Source of the DNA: Mesorhizobium tamadayense
Lineage (GTDB): Bacteria > Pseudomonadota > Alphaproteobacteria > Rhizobiales > Rhizobiaceae
Direction of reading: 5' to 3'
Assembly: GCF_003863365.1 (NCBI RefSeq)
Contig: NZ_RQXT01000060.1
Location: 1 to 40,511 of the forward strand
Length of the DNA: 40,511 bases
A model generated the notes under the pieces. It was given only the letters and a program-made list of their open reading frames with translations, did no database searches and was not told the origin of the DNA. Positions 31,171-39,811 of the stretch are shown piece after piece; positions within the stretch are counted from its first letter, which is position 1, and each line of letters starts with the position of its first letter. The translations under genes and the position numbers were made by a program.

Positions 31171-31216
31171 CACCCCCCTCTGTCCTGCCGGACATCCGGC
31201 AGGACAGAGGGGGGTG
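31171..31216. repeat. 46-nt perfect palindrome between convergent hdeD-like and ribF genes
   Basis: Two 22-nt arms pair without mismatch around a 2-nt centre (left arm begins CACCCCCCTCTGTCCTGCC). It is related to the repeat at the window's end (CCCCTCT...CCTGCCGG...CATC). As RNA it forms an extremely stable hairpin and can stop transcripts from both convergent genes. Confidence 0.92.
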
Positions 31217-31262
31217 GGAAGGATCGCTACGGCCAACGACATGGTCGGTTCCAGCGAACCCC

Positions 31263-32246
31263 TCAAAAACAGATCGCGACGTCCAACTCTGAAAGCGGCC
31301 TGACCCCGCCGAGCAGCGCCCTAGCCTCGGCCTCGTCCCGCTTCATTTGCGCCACCAGCGCATCGAGCCCGTCGAACTTCAGCTCGGGGCGCAGGTAGCC
31401 GAAGAACGACACCTGGCAGGTCTCGCCGTAGAGATCGCCGGAGAAGTCGAAGACATAAGTTTCGAGCAGCGGCACGCCGTTGTCGTCGACGGTCGGGCGG
31501 CGGCCGAAGCTGGCGACGCCACCGTGAAGCGTGCCGTCGGCGCGGCGAAAGCGGACGGCGTAAATGCCTTCCTTCAGAGTGGCTTCCGGCGAAAGCCTCA
31601 TATTGGCCGTTGGGAAGCCGAGCGTGCGGCCGAGCCGCTGGCCGCCGATCACCTCGCTCTCGACGGTGAAGCGGTAGCCGAGCAGGCCGGCGGCCTCCTC
31701 GACCTTGCCGTCGCAAAGCAGCGCGCGGATACGGCTCGACGAGACCACCTCGGCGCCCTCGTCGCGGAAGGCGTCGACCAGCGTGACGCCGAAGCCGTGG
31801 CGCTCGCCGGCCGCCATCAGGAAGGCTGGGCCGCCCTGGCGGTCCTTGCCGAAATGGAAGTCGAAGCCGGTGACGGTATGGCTGATACCGAGGTTCCTCT
31901 CCAGCACGTCGGTCACGAAAGCCTCGGCCGAGAGCGCGGCGAAGTCGCGCGTGAACGGCTGCTCGACCATGGCGGCGAAGCCGAGCTTGGCCAGAAGCCG
32001 GGCCTTCATCGGCGGCGGCGTCAGCACGAACAGCGGCACCTCCGGCCTGAACACCTTGCGCGGATGCGGCTCGAAGGTGAGCACCAGGGCCGGTACGCCG
32101 CGGCGGCTGGCCTCGGCCAGCGCCCTCTCCAGCACCGAGAGGTGGCCGCGGTGGACGCCGTCGAAATTGCCGATCGCCACGACGCCACCGCGCAGATGGG
32201 CAGGCAACGGCGAGACTGCCGAAATGCGTTCGAAAGCTTGCGTCAT
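31263..32246 (-). CDS. ribF: Bifunctional riboflavin kinase / FMN adenylyltransferase
   Basis: This 327-aa protein starts at 32246 (MTQAFERISAVSPLPAHLRG). The N-terminal nucleotidyl-transferase domain (about residues 20-180) has GNFDGVHRGHLSVL with the H-x-G-H motif, then VLTFEPHPRKVF, and TGFDFHFGKDRQG and SSSRIR, typical of FAD synthetase. The C-terminal flavokinase domain (about 190-320) has GQRLGRTLGFPTANMRL, GIYAVRFR, GVASFGRRPTV and LLETYVFDF. The enzyme turns riboflavin into FMN and then FAD in the cytoplasm. It is encoded 32 bp downstream of the HAD-type gene on the same strand, probably in one operon. Length and motifs are normal. Confidence 0.97.
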   Translation of the reverse strand: MTQAFERISAVSPLPAHLRGGVVAIGNFDGVHRGHLSVLERALAEASRRGVPALVLTFEPHPRKVFRPEVPLFVLTPPPMKARLLAKLGFAAMVEQPFTRDFAALSAEAFVTDVLERNLGISHTVTGFDFHFGKDRQGGPAFLMAAGERHGFGVTLVDAFRDEGAEVVSSSRIRALLCDGKVEEAAGLLGYRFTVESEVIGGQRLGRTLGFPTANMRLSPEATLKEGIYAVRFRRADGTLHGGVASFGRRPTVDDNGVPLLETYVFDFSGDLYGETCQVSFFGYLRPELKFDGLDALVAQMKRDEAEARALLGGVRPLSELDVAICF

Positions 32247-32278
32247 GTCAGAGCGCCCGTCATGGCCACGCTACCAGC

Positions 32279-33139
32279 CTATTGCAGCCGCGGGATGACG
32301 GCGACCGGCCGATAGCCGTGCTTGGCGAGGAACCCCGCCAGCCTTTCGGGATCGGGCCGCAGCGGGTCGCCATAGTCGCGCGCATGGATGCCGCCGGAGA
32401 CATAGAGCACGTCGAAGCCGTTGTCGGCGGCGCCCTTGACGTCGGTCATCATGCCGTCGCCAATGGCGAGCACCGCCGGGCGCTCGACCGCGTGGCCGAG
32501 CAGGCCGGCGACCTCCTTCATGGCGAGGTTGTAGATCGGCGCGAAAGGCTTGCCGGCGATCAGCGTGCGGCCGCCGAGCTGCGCATAGTCGCGCGCGAGC
32601 GCGCCGGCGCACCAGATGGTGCGCTCGCCGCGCTCGACCAGGATGTCGGGGTTGGCGCAGATGAAAGGCAGGTTGCGGGCACGTAGCCGCTGCAGCAGCT
32701 CCGCATAGTCTGCGGGCTTCTCGACCTCGTCGTCATAGAGCCCGGTGCAGACGATGCCGGAGGCTTCGAACTCCTCCACCAGCTCGATGCCCAGGCCGTC
32801 ATAGAGGGTGACGTCGCGATCAGGCCCGATATGGAAGATCTTGCCTGGACCTTCGGCGATGAGGTCGCGCGTGACGTCGCCCGAGGTGACGACGCGGTCA
32901 TAGGCATCGGCGGGCACGCCGATTATGTTCATCTGCGCGACGACGTCGGCGCTGCGGCGCGGCGAATTGGTGATCAGCACCACCGGCACTTTTGCGGCGC
33001 GCGCCCGCGCCAGCGCCTCCGCGGCGACGGGAAAGTGCCATTCGCCGTTGTGCACCACGCCCCAAACGTCGCACAGAATGGCCGCGTAGCTTCCTGTCAG
33101 ATCGGCGAGCGAAGCGATGATGTCGGGCGAATCCGCCAT
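32279..33139 (-). CDS. HAD-superfamily class IIA hydrolase (TIGR01459-like)
   Basis: ATG 33139 (AGGA about 7 nt upstream) is chosen over an earlier in-frame start. The 286-aa protein has the HAD nucleophile motif LCDVWGVVHNGEWHF (about residue 22), the second motif VLITNSPRRS, Lys in LIAGKPFAPIY (about 200) and the metal-binding motif AIGDGMMTDVKGA (about 230). This order is class IIA (NagD-like). The residue two after the nucleophilic Asp is Trp instead of the usual Asp acid-base residue, which I recall as characteristic of this alphaproteobacterial subfamily. It is probably a phosphatase of small phosphorylated metabolites; the gene pairing with ribF hints at a flavin-related substrate. Confidence 0.93.
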   Translation of the reverse strand: MADSPDIIASLADLTGSYAAILCDVWGVVHNGEWHFPVAAEALARARAAKVPVVLITNSPRRSADVVAQMNIIGVPADAYDRVVTSGDVTRDLIAEGPGKIFHIGPDRDVTLYDGLGIELVEEFEASGIVCTGLYDDEVEKPADYAELLQRLRARNLPFICANPDILVERGERTIWCAGALARDYAQLGGRTLIAGKPFAPIYNLAMKEVAGLLGHAVERPAVLAIGDGMMTDVKGAADNGFDVLYVSGGIHARDYGDPLRPDPERLAGFLAKHGYRPVAVIPRLQ

Positions 33140-33443
33140 GCCGTTTCCTGATCCTGATCCCTGGCAAAGCCGCGGCCGCCATCCTTCAATTCCGGGGCCG
33201 CCGCGGACCGGTCCCGCATAACCGAACCGCTCCATCCTGTCACCAGCTTTCGCCATCGCCGTGAAGCTGCCGGAAGGGCGCGGCGTCGCCCGTTCGCGAG
33301 GACAGGGTTAACGGGCCATCAAAAGGCGATGCGCTCTTGATGCCTTCGCGCAAGCCGAAATTTAACGATTTATGACCATGGTTGCAGCTCAATTACGACC
33401 TTGGTCGTACGTCAACATAGGTCTTTAGCGGTGGCTAGGCGCA
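33140..33443. other. 304-bp divergent region upstream of the HAD gene and the vWA pair
   Basis: This holds the promoters of the HAD-ribF unit (minus) and the vWA genes (plus). Near 33310 and 33362 are GTTAAC and TTTAACGATTTA, which resemble CtrA half-sites (TTAA), but a full TTAA-N7-TTAA was not seen. A short dyad of GACC/GGTC elements lies at 33374-33405. Nothing else was recognised. Confidence 0.4.
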
Positions 33444-35315
33444 ATGGTCCGACGATTTCTGGGCGACAGACGGGGTAACTTTGCCCTGCTGACGGTTATC
33501 ACGATGGTGCCGCTGATGGGCGCCGTGGCGCTCGCCGTCGACTATACCGAACTGGTGCGGGAGAAGCAGGAAACGCTGAACGCGCTGGATGCGGCCGGCA
33601 TAGCGGCGGCGCAGCAGATCGTGTCGGGCGCAAGCGACACCGACACCAAGGCCTTTGCGAAAAACTTCTTCGAAGCCAATCTGACTCACGTCAGTCCGGC
33701 CGACACGCTGCTGAACGTCACCTTGCCCAACAGCGGCGGCACGCTGAAGCTTTGCGCCCACCTCCACTATCATCCCTATTTCCTGCCGGCCGCCGCGATG
33801 CTCATCGGCAAGACGGCCAGCGACACTAACTTCACGGCGTGCTCGGAAGTCCGCCTCAAGAACACGCTGGAAGTGGCGCTGGTGCTGGATAATTCGGGCT
33901 CGATGGACGAGACCGGGTTCGGGACCAGCAAGAAACGGCTGACAGTGTTAAAGGATTTCGCCAAAGGACTCATCGACCTTGTCGCAGCGCAGGCGAGGAC
34001 GATTTCCCAGCTCAACGAGCCGGTGCAGTTCGCGCTGGTCCCGTTCGCAGCCTCAGTCAATGTCGGGCCGGACTATTATTATGATCCGACGAAACGAGCC
34101 GACTGGCTGGATTTGCAAGGCCTCTCGCCGATCCACCACGAAAATTTCAACTGGAAATCGTTTCCTCAAACTACCACGAGCACGTGCTCGGACGCTTCGG
34201 ACAAATGTGTCCAATCACTAAACGGTATGTGGATCGCTCGCGGGAACAATTGGGGAACTCAGAAAGATCAGCCGCTCACCCGATTCACCTTGTTCGAGCA
34301 GACCAAGTATAGGATCAACAGCACCACCACTGCACCTTTAACCAAATGGGGTGGCTGCATCGAGTCCCGGCCTTACCCTTGCAATATCGACGACACGCAG
34401 CCGAACGCCGGTAACCCTGCAACCCTGTTCGTGCCTATGTTCGCGCCCGACGAAGCGGGAGAGGCATGGACAACGTCAGCCATCGCCAGCAATCAGTTGA
34501 ATTTGTTCAACGCTCCTAACAGTTGGTGGAACGACGACACCAGCCAAACGGGCGCGGCCAAGGCTCGTCAAATGAACATGACGAAATACTTCAAGCTTCG
34601 CCCTGCCAATAAATCCACGCCCTCTGGAAAAGGTCCCAATTACAGCTGCACGACAACGCCAATAACGCCGCTGACCGACGTTACCGTCGACGCCCAGCGG
34701 GACGCGCTGAAGACGGCGATCGTCAGCATGGTCGCGAACGGCGCAACCAATGTACCAGAGGCCATGGCTTGGGGCTGGAGGGTTCTTTCGAGCAGTCCAC
34801 CGTTCACCAAGGGACGTTCCGAAGCTGAGCGAGGTAATGACAAGGTTATTATCGTCCTCACCGACGGCGCCAACACTTACTACACACCCGGCTCTCTCAG
34901 ACTAAGCGACGACGCAAGCAACCAGTCGACCTACTCTGCTTACGGTTACGCCAGCACTGACTACGACGGCCAACCCGGGGTGAAACGAATATTCAAGGGC
35001 ACAACCGGTTCCGTCTCTTATGACAACAGCAGCTATACAGCCGCGATGAACCAGCACTTCGTTCGAGACAGCAAGAGCGTTTCCACCGTCTGCCAGAATG
35101 CTGTCGACCATAATCTCATAGTCATGACTATTGCTCTCGATTTGAATGAGAACGACACGACGGAAAAAAAGCAGATCCAGGCGTTGAAAGACTGCGCCTC
35201 GGAATCACGTTTCACCTCCGGCAAGAAACTGTTCTGGAATACCCGAAGCGATGAAATGGAGGAAGTCAAAAAAGAAATCGCCGACGAATTGTCGAACCTG
35301 CGCATCGTCAGCTAA
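33444..35315 (+). CDS. TadG-like protein with von Willebrand A domain, copy 1
   Basis: This 623-aa protein has a TadE/TadG-like N-terminus: a basic start (VRRFLGDRRGNFALL) and one hydrophobic helix (about residues 14-32, TVITMVPLMGAVALAVDYTE). It is anchored in the inner membrane with the rest in the periplasm. A split vWA domain follows. The MIDAS motif D149-N-S-G-S-M, a distant Thr in ATNVPEAMAWGWR and Asp in VIIVLTDGANTYY make a complete metal site. Long insertions contain Cys pairs (GGCIESRPYPC; NYSCTTTPITPLTDV). Members belong to Flp/Tad pilus systems, but no other tad gene is here. The middle (34100-35250) is much less GC-rich than the paralogue that follows 26 bp downstream. Probably co-transcribed. 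Confidence 0.92.
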   Translation: MVRRFLGDRRGNFALLTVITMVPLMGAVALAVDYTELVREKQETLNALDAAGIAAAQQIVSGASDTDTKAFAKNFFEANLTHVSPADTLLNVTLPNSGGTLKLCAHLHYHPYFLPAAAMLIGKTASDTNFTACSEVRLKNTLEVALVLDNSGSMDETGFGTSKKRLTVLKDFAKGLIDLVAAQARTISQLNEPVQFALVPFAASVNVGPDYYYDPTKRADWLDLQGLSPIHHENFNWKSFPQTTTSTCSDASDKCVQSLNGMWIARGNNWGTQKDQPLTRFTLFEQTKYRINSTTTAPLTKWGGCIESRPYPCNIDDTQPNAGNPATLFVPMFAPDEAGEAWTTSAIASNQLNLFNAPNSWWNDDTSQTGAAKARQMNMTKYFKLRPANKSTPSGKGPNYSCTTTPITPLTDVTVDAQRDALKTAIVSMVANGATNVPEAMAWGWRVLSSSPPFTKGRSEAERGNDKVIIVLTDGANTYYTPGSLRLSDDASNQSTYSAYGYASTDYDGQPGVKRIFKGTTGSVSYDNSSYTAAMNQHFVRDSKSVSTVCQNAVDHNLIVMTIALDLNENDTTEKKQIQALKDCASESRFTSGKKLFWNTRSDEMEEVKKEIADELSNLRIVS

Positions 35316-35341
35316 TCCAAAAGAGGGGCCGTTTGCCAAAG

Positions 35342-37303
35342 ATGCGCGAATTCTGGCGTCGAATTTGCCGCGACCGGCGCGGCAATTATGCCCTCGTGAC
35401 GGCGATCGCCATGGTGCCCCTGATGGGTGCCTTGGCAGTGGCTGTCGATTTCACGGAACTCAACCGCCAAAAGCAGATGGTGCTGAATGCGCTCGACGCC
35501 GCGAACTTTGCCGCCGCGAGGCGGTTGGCGGAAGGCGCCACCGACGACCAGATCAAGGCCTATGCGGTCGACTTCTTCAACGCCAACCTCAACAACATTG
35601 CCCCGGCCGATATCTCGCTTGACGTCACGCTGCCCAGCAGCCAGGCCGGCGGCGGCCTGGTGACGTTGTGCGCGACACTCCACTACCACCCCTATTTCCA
35701 TCCGGTGACGGCCCTGCTCAACGGCGCGTCCGAAGGCGACGCGAACAAGCCGATCACGCTCGCGCCGTGCTCGCATGTGCGGCTGAAGAACACGCTGGAA
35801 GTTGCAATGGTGCTCGACAATTCGGGCTCGATGAGCACAAAGGGATCCGGCTCGGGGCAGAAGCGCATCGACCTGCTCAAGCAGGCCGCCAAGCAGCTCG
35901 TCGACACGCTGGCGCAGCAGGCGGCACAGATCAAGCAGATCGACAAGCCGGTCCAGTTCAGCCTTGTGCCCTTCGCCGCCTCGGTCAATGTCGGGCCGGG
36001 CAACGACAACGCTTCATGGATGGACACCTACGGGCTGTCGCCGATAGCCAACGAGAATTTCGACTGGTCGACACTCAGCGCCTCCGACAAATACGCGCAG
36101 AAGATCAATGGCATCTGGTACAAGAAGGGCGCCGGCTGGGGCACAGAGGAAGGCCAGACCCTGACCCGCTTCGAGCTCTATCGCGACATGAAGGTGGTCA
36201 CCAGCCACGAGCGCATCGTCGGTAGCGCGCGCACGGTCTGCGACACATATCGCTCGAACCACACATGCTCGTACAGCCATACGGAATATGACTACAACGA
36301 CACTTACGGGCCCTTCGCCAGCTGGCAGGGATGCGTGGAGGTCCGGCCATACCCCTACAATGTCGACGACACGCCGGCGTCCGGCGGCCCGAACAACACC
36401 GGCATCGGTGTCGGCGATGCCGCCACCATGTTCGCGCCGGACGAGCCTGGCAACCACTGGAAGGTGACGCAGAATCCCCTTGAGCCGAATCCGACGACCT
36501 ATGGCGCCGCCAACAGCTGGTGGAACGACGATCCGTCGAGCACTACCGGCAAGACGCGACAATCCAACATGGCCAAATATTTCCAGCCGCGGCCGATCAA
36601 CGCGCCGGTGCTCAGCGCTGGGGCAGGCCCGAACTACAGTTGCACAACGACGCCGATCACGCCGCTCACCGACGTCACCAATGCCGATGGGCTGGCAGCC
36701 GTCAAAGCAGCGATCGACCTGATGCAGCCCAACGGCAACACCAACGTGCCGGAAGGCAAGGCCTGGGGCTGGCGCACCGTTTCCAGCACGGAGCCCTTCA
36801 CCGAGGGACGGCCGGAGACCGAGCGCGGCAACGACAAGGTCGTCATCGTGCTCACCGACGGCGAGAACACCTATTCGACGGTGAGCTCCGACCCGGCCGG
36901 CAACAAGTCGACCTACGCGGCCTACGGCTATACCGGCGTCGGCTACAACGGCACCTCGGTCACCCGCCTGTTCGGCGGCACGTCCAGCGCCATCGGCCAG
37001 TTCAACTATTCCTCGAGCAACTACACCAGCGCCCTCAACGAGCAGATGGCCAAGCTCTGCGACAACGCCAAGGCGGCCAACATCATGGTGATGACGGTTG
37101 CGCTCGACATGTCCTCGACCGACGCCGGCGACAAGAAGGCGATGGAGGCGCTGAAGACCTGCTCGTCCGACTCCCGCTTCCGCAAGGATCCGACCGACCC
37201 CAGCAAGCCGGCCAAGCTGTTCTGGAACGCTACCGGCGCGAAGCTCTCCGACAATTTCAAGGAGATTGCGAACGAGTTGTCGAATTTGCGCGTGGTGGGG
37301 TAA
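35342..37303 (+). CDS. TadG-like protein with von Willebrand A domain, copy 2
   Basis: This 653-aa protein starts at ATG 35342; TTG 35333 with AGAGGGG upstream is an alternative. It has the same architecture as the preceding gene. The N-terminal helix follows CRDRRGNYALVTAIAMVPLM, then NALDAANFAAARRLAEGATD. The MIDAS motif D159-N-S-G-S-M, the Thr motif NTNVPEGKAWGWRTVSS and Asp in VVIVLTDGENTYS follow. Insertions share NYSCTTTPITPLTDV, NSWWNDD and the RPYPYNVDDT region with copy 1. The C-terminus LSNLRVVG matches copy 1 (LSNLRIVS). Unlike copy 1, codon use is GC-rich and typical of the window. The two probably form an envelope complex or assist a pilus encoded elsewhere; function unproven. 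Confidence 0.92.
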   Translation: MREFWRRICRDRRGNYALVTAIAMVPLMGALAVAVDFTELNRQKQMVLNALDAANFAAARRLAEGATDDQIKAYAVDFFNANLNNIAPADISLDVTLPSSQAGGGLVTLCATLHYHPYFHPVTALLNGASEGDANKPITLAPCSHVRLKNTLEVAMVLDNSGSMSTKGSGSGQKRIDLLKQAAKQLVDTLAQQAAQIKQIDKPVQFSLVPFAASVNVGPGNDNASWMDTYGLSPIANENFDWSTLSASDKYAQKINGIWYKKGAGWGTEEGQTLTRFELYRDMKVVTSHERIVGSARTVCDTYRSNHTCSYSHTEYDYNDTYGPFASWQGCVEVRPYPYNVDDTPASGGPNNTGIGVGDAATMFAPDEPGNHWKVTQNPLEPNPTTYGAANSWWNDDPSSTTGKTRQSNMAKYFQPRPINAPVLSAGAGPNYSCTTTPITPLTDVTNADGLAAVKAAIDLMQPNGNTNVPEGKAWGWRTVSSTEPFTEGRPETERGNDKVVIVLTDGENTYSTVSSDPAGNKSTYAAYGYTGVGYNGTSVTRLFGGTSSAIGQFNYSSSNYTSALNEQMAKLCDNAKAANIMVMTVALDMSSTDAGDKKAMEALKTCSSDSRFRKDPTDPSKPAKLFWNATGAKLSDNFKEIANELSNLRVVG

Positions 37304-37403
37304 GGCACATCAACGGATGCTGGCGCGCCAAGAGGCGAAAAGGCAGGATTAGGGGCTGGTTTTCGGATAGTATCCTCTTTCCCCATCATCTGAGGATACT
37401 GAG

Positions 37404-37832
37404 ATGTTGTCCGACCTCGCGAAACTCATTGAGCAGGATCATTTAGCCGTGGATGCCTTCGTCAAGGGCGATCCCGAGCCTTTGAAAAGTCTCTATTCAC
37501 AACGGGATGACGTCGTCATCGCCAATCCGTTCGGCCCGCCGGCCAAAGGATGGAGGAAAGCTGCCGAAACGATGGACCGTGCCGCTACCAACTACCGGGA
37601 CGGAGAGGTTATCGGCTTTGAGCGCATTTCCGAGTACGCAACGACGGATTTGGGTTACATCATTGAAATCGAGCGGGTCCGATCCAAGGTCGGCGGCAGC
37701 GACAAGCTGGTGCCGATTGCACTTCGAACAACCACTATATTTCGGCGGGAGGAAGGCGCATGGAAGATCGTCCTTCGTCATGCCGATCCTATAACCTCGC
37801 CTCGTCCGGCGGCCTCGGTCGTCGGTGAGTAG
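37404..37832 (+). CDS. NTF2-like (SnoaL/DUF4440-type) protein
   Basis: This 142-aa cytoplasmic protein starts at ATG 37404 with GAGGATACTGAG upstream. It has the cystatin-like alpha+beta layout of the NTF2 superfamily. A first helix (AKLIEQDHLAVDAFVKGDPE) is followed by PLKSLYSQRDDVVIANPFGP, then strands DLGYIIEIERVRSKVGGSD, VPIALRTTTIFRREEGAWKI and VLRHADPI. These last strands, ending in W-K-I-V-L-R-H-A-D, are typical of DUF4440/SnoaL-like 'ketosteroid isomerase-like' proteins. Function is unknown: the fold serves both enzymes and binding proteins. It is a stand-alone gene, about 100 bp after the vWA pair. Confidence 0.85.
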   Translation: MLSDLAKLIEQDHLAVDAFVKGDPEPLKSLYSQRDDVVIANPFGPPAKGWRKAAETMDRAATNYRDGEVIGFERISEYATTDLGYIIEIERVRSKVGGSDKLVPIALRTTTIFRREEGAWKIVLRHADPITSPRPAASVVGE

Positions 37833-38066
37833 AAGGCTACCAACGCCTGGAGACGACATCCTCCGTTTGGCGCTGCGCAGCGCAGCGACGTCCATATGGA
37901 CGTGGCCAAGGAAGCAGGCCGAGACTACCCACCACCTGCGGGCATCTGGCCGCTCTGGCGCAACGGCCGGCGCCGGCAAGCCCTTGTGCGCGTTCGCGGC
38001 ACAAGGCACATGTCGGATGCTCGCCGGCATCGGACCGTCCGTGCCGCAGGCGCTGGAGATCAAGCC

Positions 38067-38699
38067 ATGCCCGACGCCGCCAATCATCTGACCTTCGCGC
38101 TGATCTGCCTCGGCATGGTGCTCACACCGGGGCCAAACATGATCTACTTGATCTCGCGCTCGCTGTCGCAAGGGCCGAGGGCCGGACTGATCTCGCTGGG
38201 CGGCGTGGCGCTGGGCTTCCTGTTCTATGTGCTGTCGGCCGCTTTCGGCATCACGGCGCTCTTGCTTGCCGTCCCCTTCGCCTATGACGCGCTGCGCTTC
38301 GCCGGCGCGCTTTACTTGCTGTGGCTCGCCTGGCAGGCGCTGAGGCCCGGCGGGCGCTCGCCCTTCCAGGTGCGCGAGCTGCCGAGGGACAGGCCGCGCA
38401 AGCTGTTCGCCATGGGGCTGATGACCAACCTGCTCAACCCGAAAGTGGCGGTGCTCTATCTGTCGCTGCTGCCGCAGTTCATCAACCCGGCCAAGGGCCA
38501 TGTGCTCTCGCAGCTTCTGGTTCTGGGCGTCACGCAGATCTCGATCAGCCTCACCGTCAACGCCATGATCGCGGTGACAGCCGGCTCGATCGCCACGTTC
38601 CTTGCCGGACGGCCGTTCTGGCTGGTCGTCCAGCGCTGGATGATGGGCACGGTGCTGACGGCGCTCGCCGTCAAAATGGCAACCGAAGCCCAAAGGTAG
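38067..38699 (+). CDS. LysE/RhtB-family translocator
   Basis: ATG 38067 has GGAG about 9 nt upstream; the frame is open further 5' without family similarity. The 210-aa protein shows the LysE/RhtB pattern with six membrane helices. Near the N-terminus is the family motif L-T-P-G-P-N (GMVLTPGPNMIYLISRSLSQ), followed by GPRAGLISLGGVALGFLFYV. A conserved mid-motif LMTNLLNPKVAVLYLSLLPQF (about 115-135) with N-P-K marks the second half. Such proteins export amino acids (lysine, homoserine, threonine, leucine) and quorum molecules. The substrate here is unknown. It converges with the DUF2189-type gene with 21 bp between stop codons. Confidence 0.94.
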   Translation: MPDAANHLTFALICLGMVLTPGPNMIYLISRSLSQGPRAGLISLGGVALGFLFYVLSAAFGITALLLAVPFAYDALRFAGALYLLWLAWQALRPGGRSPFQVRELPRDRPRKLFAMGLMTNLLNPKVAVLYLSLLPQFINPAKGHVLSQLLVLGVTQISISLTVNAMIAVTAGSIATFLAGRPFWLVVQRWMMGTVLTALAVKMATEAQR

Positions 38700-38720
38700 T
38701 TGCGCCCTTCGCGGGGCTGC

Positions 38721-39545
38721 TCACATCGGCCGGCGGGCTGGCCGGATCTGCTCGGGCTCCACCACCTTGCGGTAGAGATGCCAGGTCGAGTGGCCGAGGA
38801 TCGGCATGACCACTGCAAGGCCGGCAAACAGCGGGATCGAGCCGATCACCAGCAGCACCGCGACGGTCAAGCCCCAGAGCGCCATCTGCAGCGGATTGGC
38901 CATCACCGCGCGCGCCGAGGTCTCGATCGCCGAGACGGCGCCGACATCGCGGTCGAGCAGCAGCGGGAAGGCAATGACTGTGGTGGCCAGCACGATCACC
39001 GCGAAGACGAAGCCGGCGGCATTGCCGAGCAGGATGAGCGTCCAGCCCTTGCTGGTCGTCAGCACGTCACGCAGGAAGGCGCCGACCGAGGCCGGCGGCT
39101 GGGCGCCGAACAGGCTGGTGTAGATCGACTGCGCGGTGAACAGCCACAGAAGGAAGAGCGCGAAGAGCAGGATGCCGATCACCGCGATCGAGGGCAGCGC
39201 CGGCGAACGGCGCACGTCGAGCGCATGTTGCCAGTGGCTGTCCATGCCGAGCTCGCGCCGGCGGCTGATCTCATAGAGACCGATCGCCGCGAAGGGGCCG
39301 ATCAGCGCGAAGCCCGACATCAGCGGATAGACGAGTTGGATGGCGCTGGAGCCAGACGTCCACCGCGTCAGGATCAGACCGACGACCGGATAGATCAGGC
39401 AGAGGAACACATAATGCGAGGGCTTGGCCCAGAAATCCTCGGCGCCGAGCCGCAACGCATCCCACAGATCCGATGTGGTGATGTGGCGCACCTTGGGCTG
39501 CACATGCATCCCCCGCGCGTCCGCCATGACATGAAAACCGGCCAT
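38721..39545 (-). CDS. DUF2189-type integral membrane protein
   Basis: ATG 39545 has GGAGGACGGTA upstream; a frame start at 39611 lies inside a palindromic repeat and is rejected. The 274-aa protein begins with a cytoplasmic segment (HVQPKVRHITTSDLWDALRL, GAEDFWAKPSHYVFLCLIYP). It then has about six hydrophobic helices: residues ~47-67, 72-95, 120-142, 165-190, 195-215 and 225-255. The WDALRLGAEDFWAKPS start is typical of the DUF2189 (YjgN-like cytochrome-associated) family, whose role is unknown. A His-rich end (GHSTWHLYRKVVEPE) is conserved in the group. It is a single gene divergent from a CAP lipoprotein gene. Confidence 0.9.
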   Translation of the reverse strand: MAGFHVMADARGMHVQPKVRHITTSDLWDALRLGAEDFWAKPSHYVFLCLIYPVVGLILTRWTSGSSAIQLVYPLMSGFALIGPFAAIGLYEISRRRELGMDSHWQHALDVRRSPALPSIAVIGILLFALFLLWLFTAQSIYTSLFGAQPPASVGAFLRDVLTTSKGWTLILLGNAAGFVFAVIVLATTVIAFPLLLDRDVGAVSAIETSARAVMANPLQMALWGLTVAVLLVIGSIPLFAGLAVVMPILGHSTWHLYRKVVEPEQIRPARRPM

Positions 39546-39564
39546 TACCGTCCTCCGTTTTTTC

Positions 39565-39608
39565 GCGCATGACCCCCGAAAACCGCGAACCGGCTTTCGA
39601 TCATGCGC
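39565..39608. repeat. Palindromic repeat GCGCATGA...TCATGCGC
   Basis: Perfect 8-bp arms enclose CGAAAACCG, CGAA and CCGGCTTTCG. It resembles the other palindromes in this window, with GAAAACCG in place of CAAAACCG. It lies between the divergent DUF2189 and CAP genes, in the place of their promoters. Confidence 0.8.
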
Positions 39609-39811
39609 CAAACCAAAGTTTTACAGCGTCGTTTGCATCCGGGCGCACGGCGCTGTACTGGGCGGTCACTGCCTGGGTGGCCGCCCATGGCTGCCACTTG
39701 TACCTGTGGCAATATAACGCATTTGCCAAGGGCTGTCGCCGCATGGATCGCATTGCGTTCCATCATCTCCTTGCCCGGCAAAAGCCATGTTCTGCGGTAT
39801 CAAGAGGCCGC

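Noticed and set aside
33310..33375. CtrA-type sites upstream of the vWA genes
   Set aside because: Only TTAA half-sites were found; the complete TTAA-N7-TTAA was not seen.
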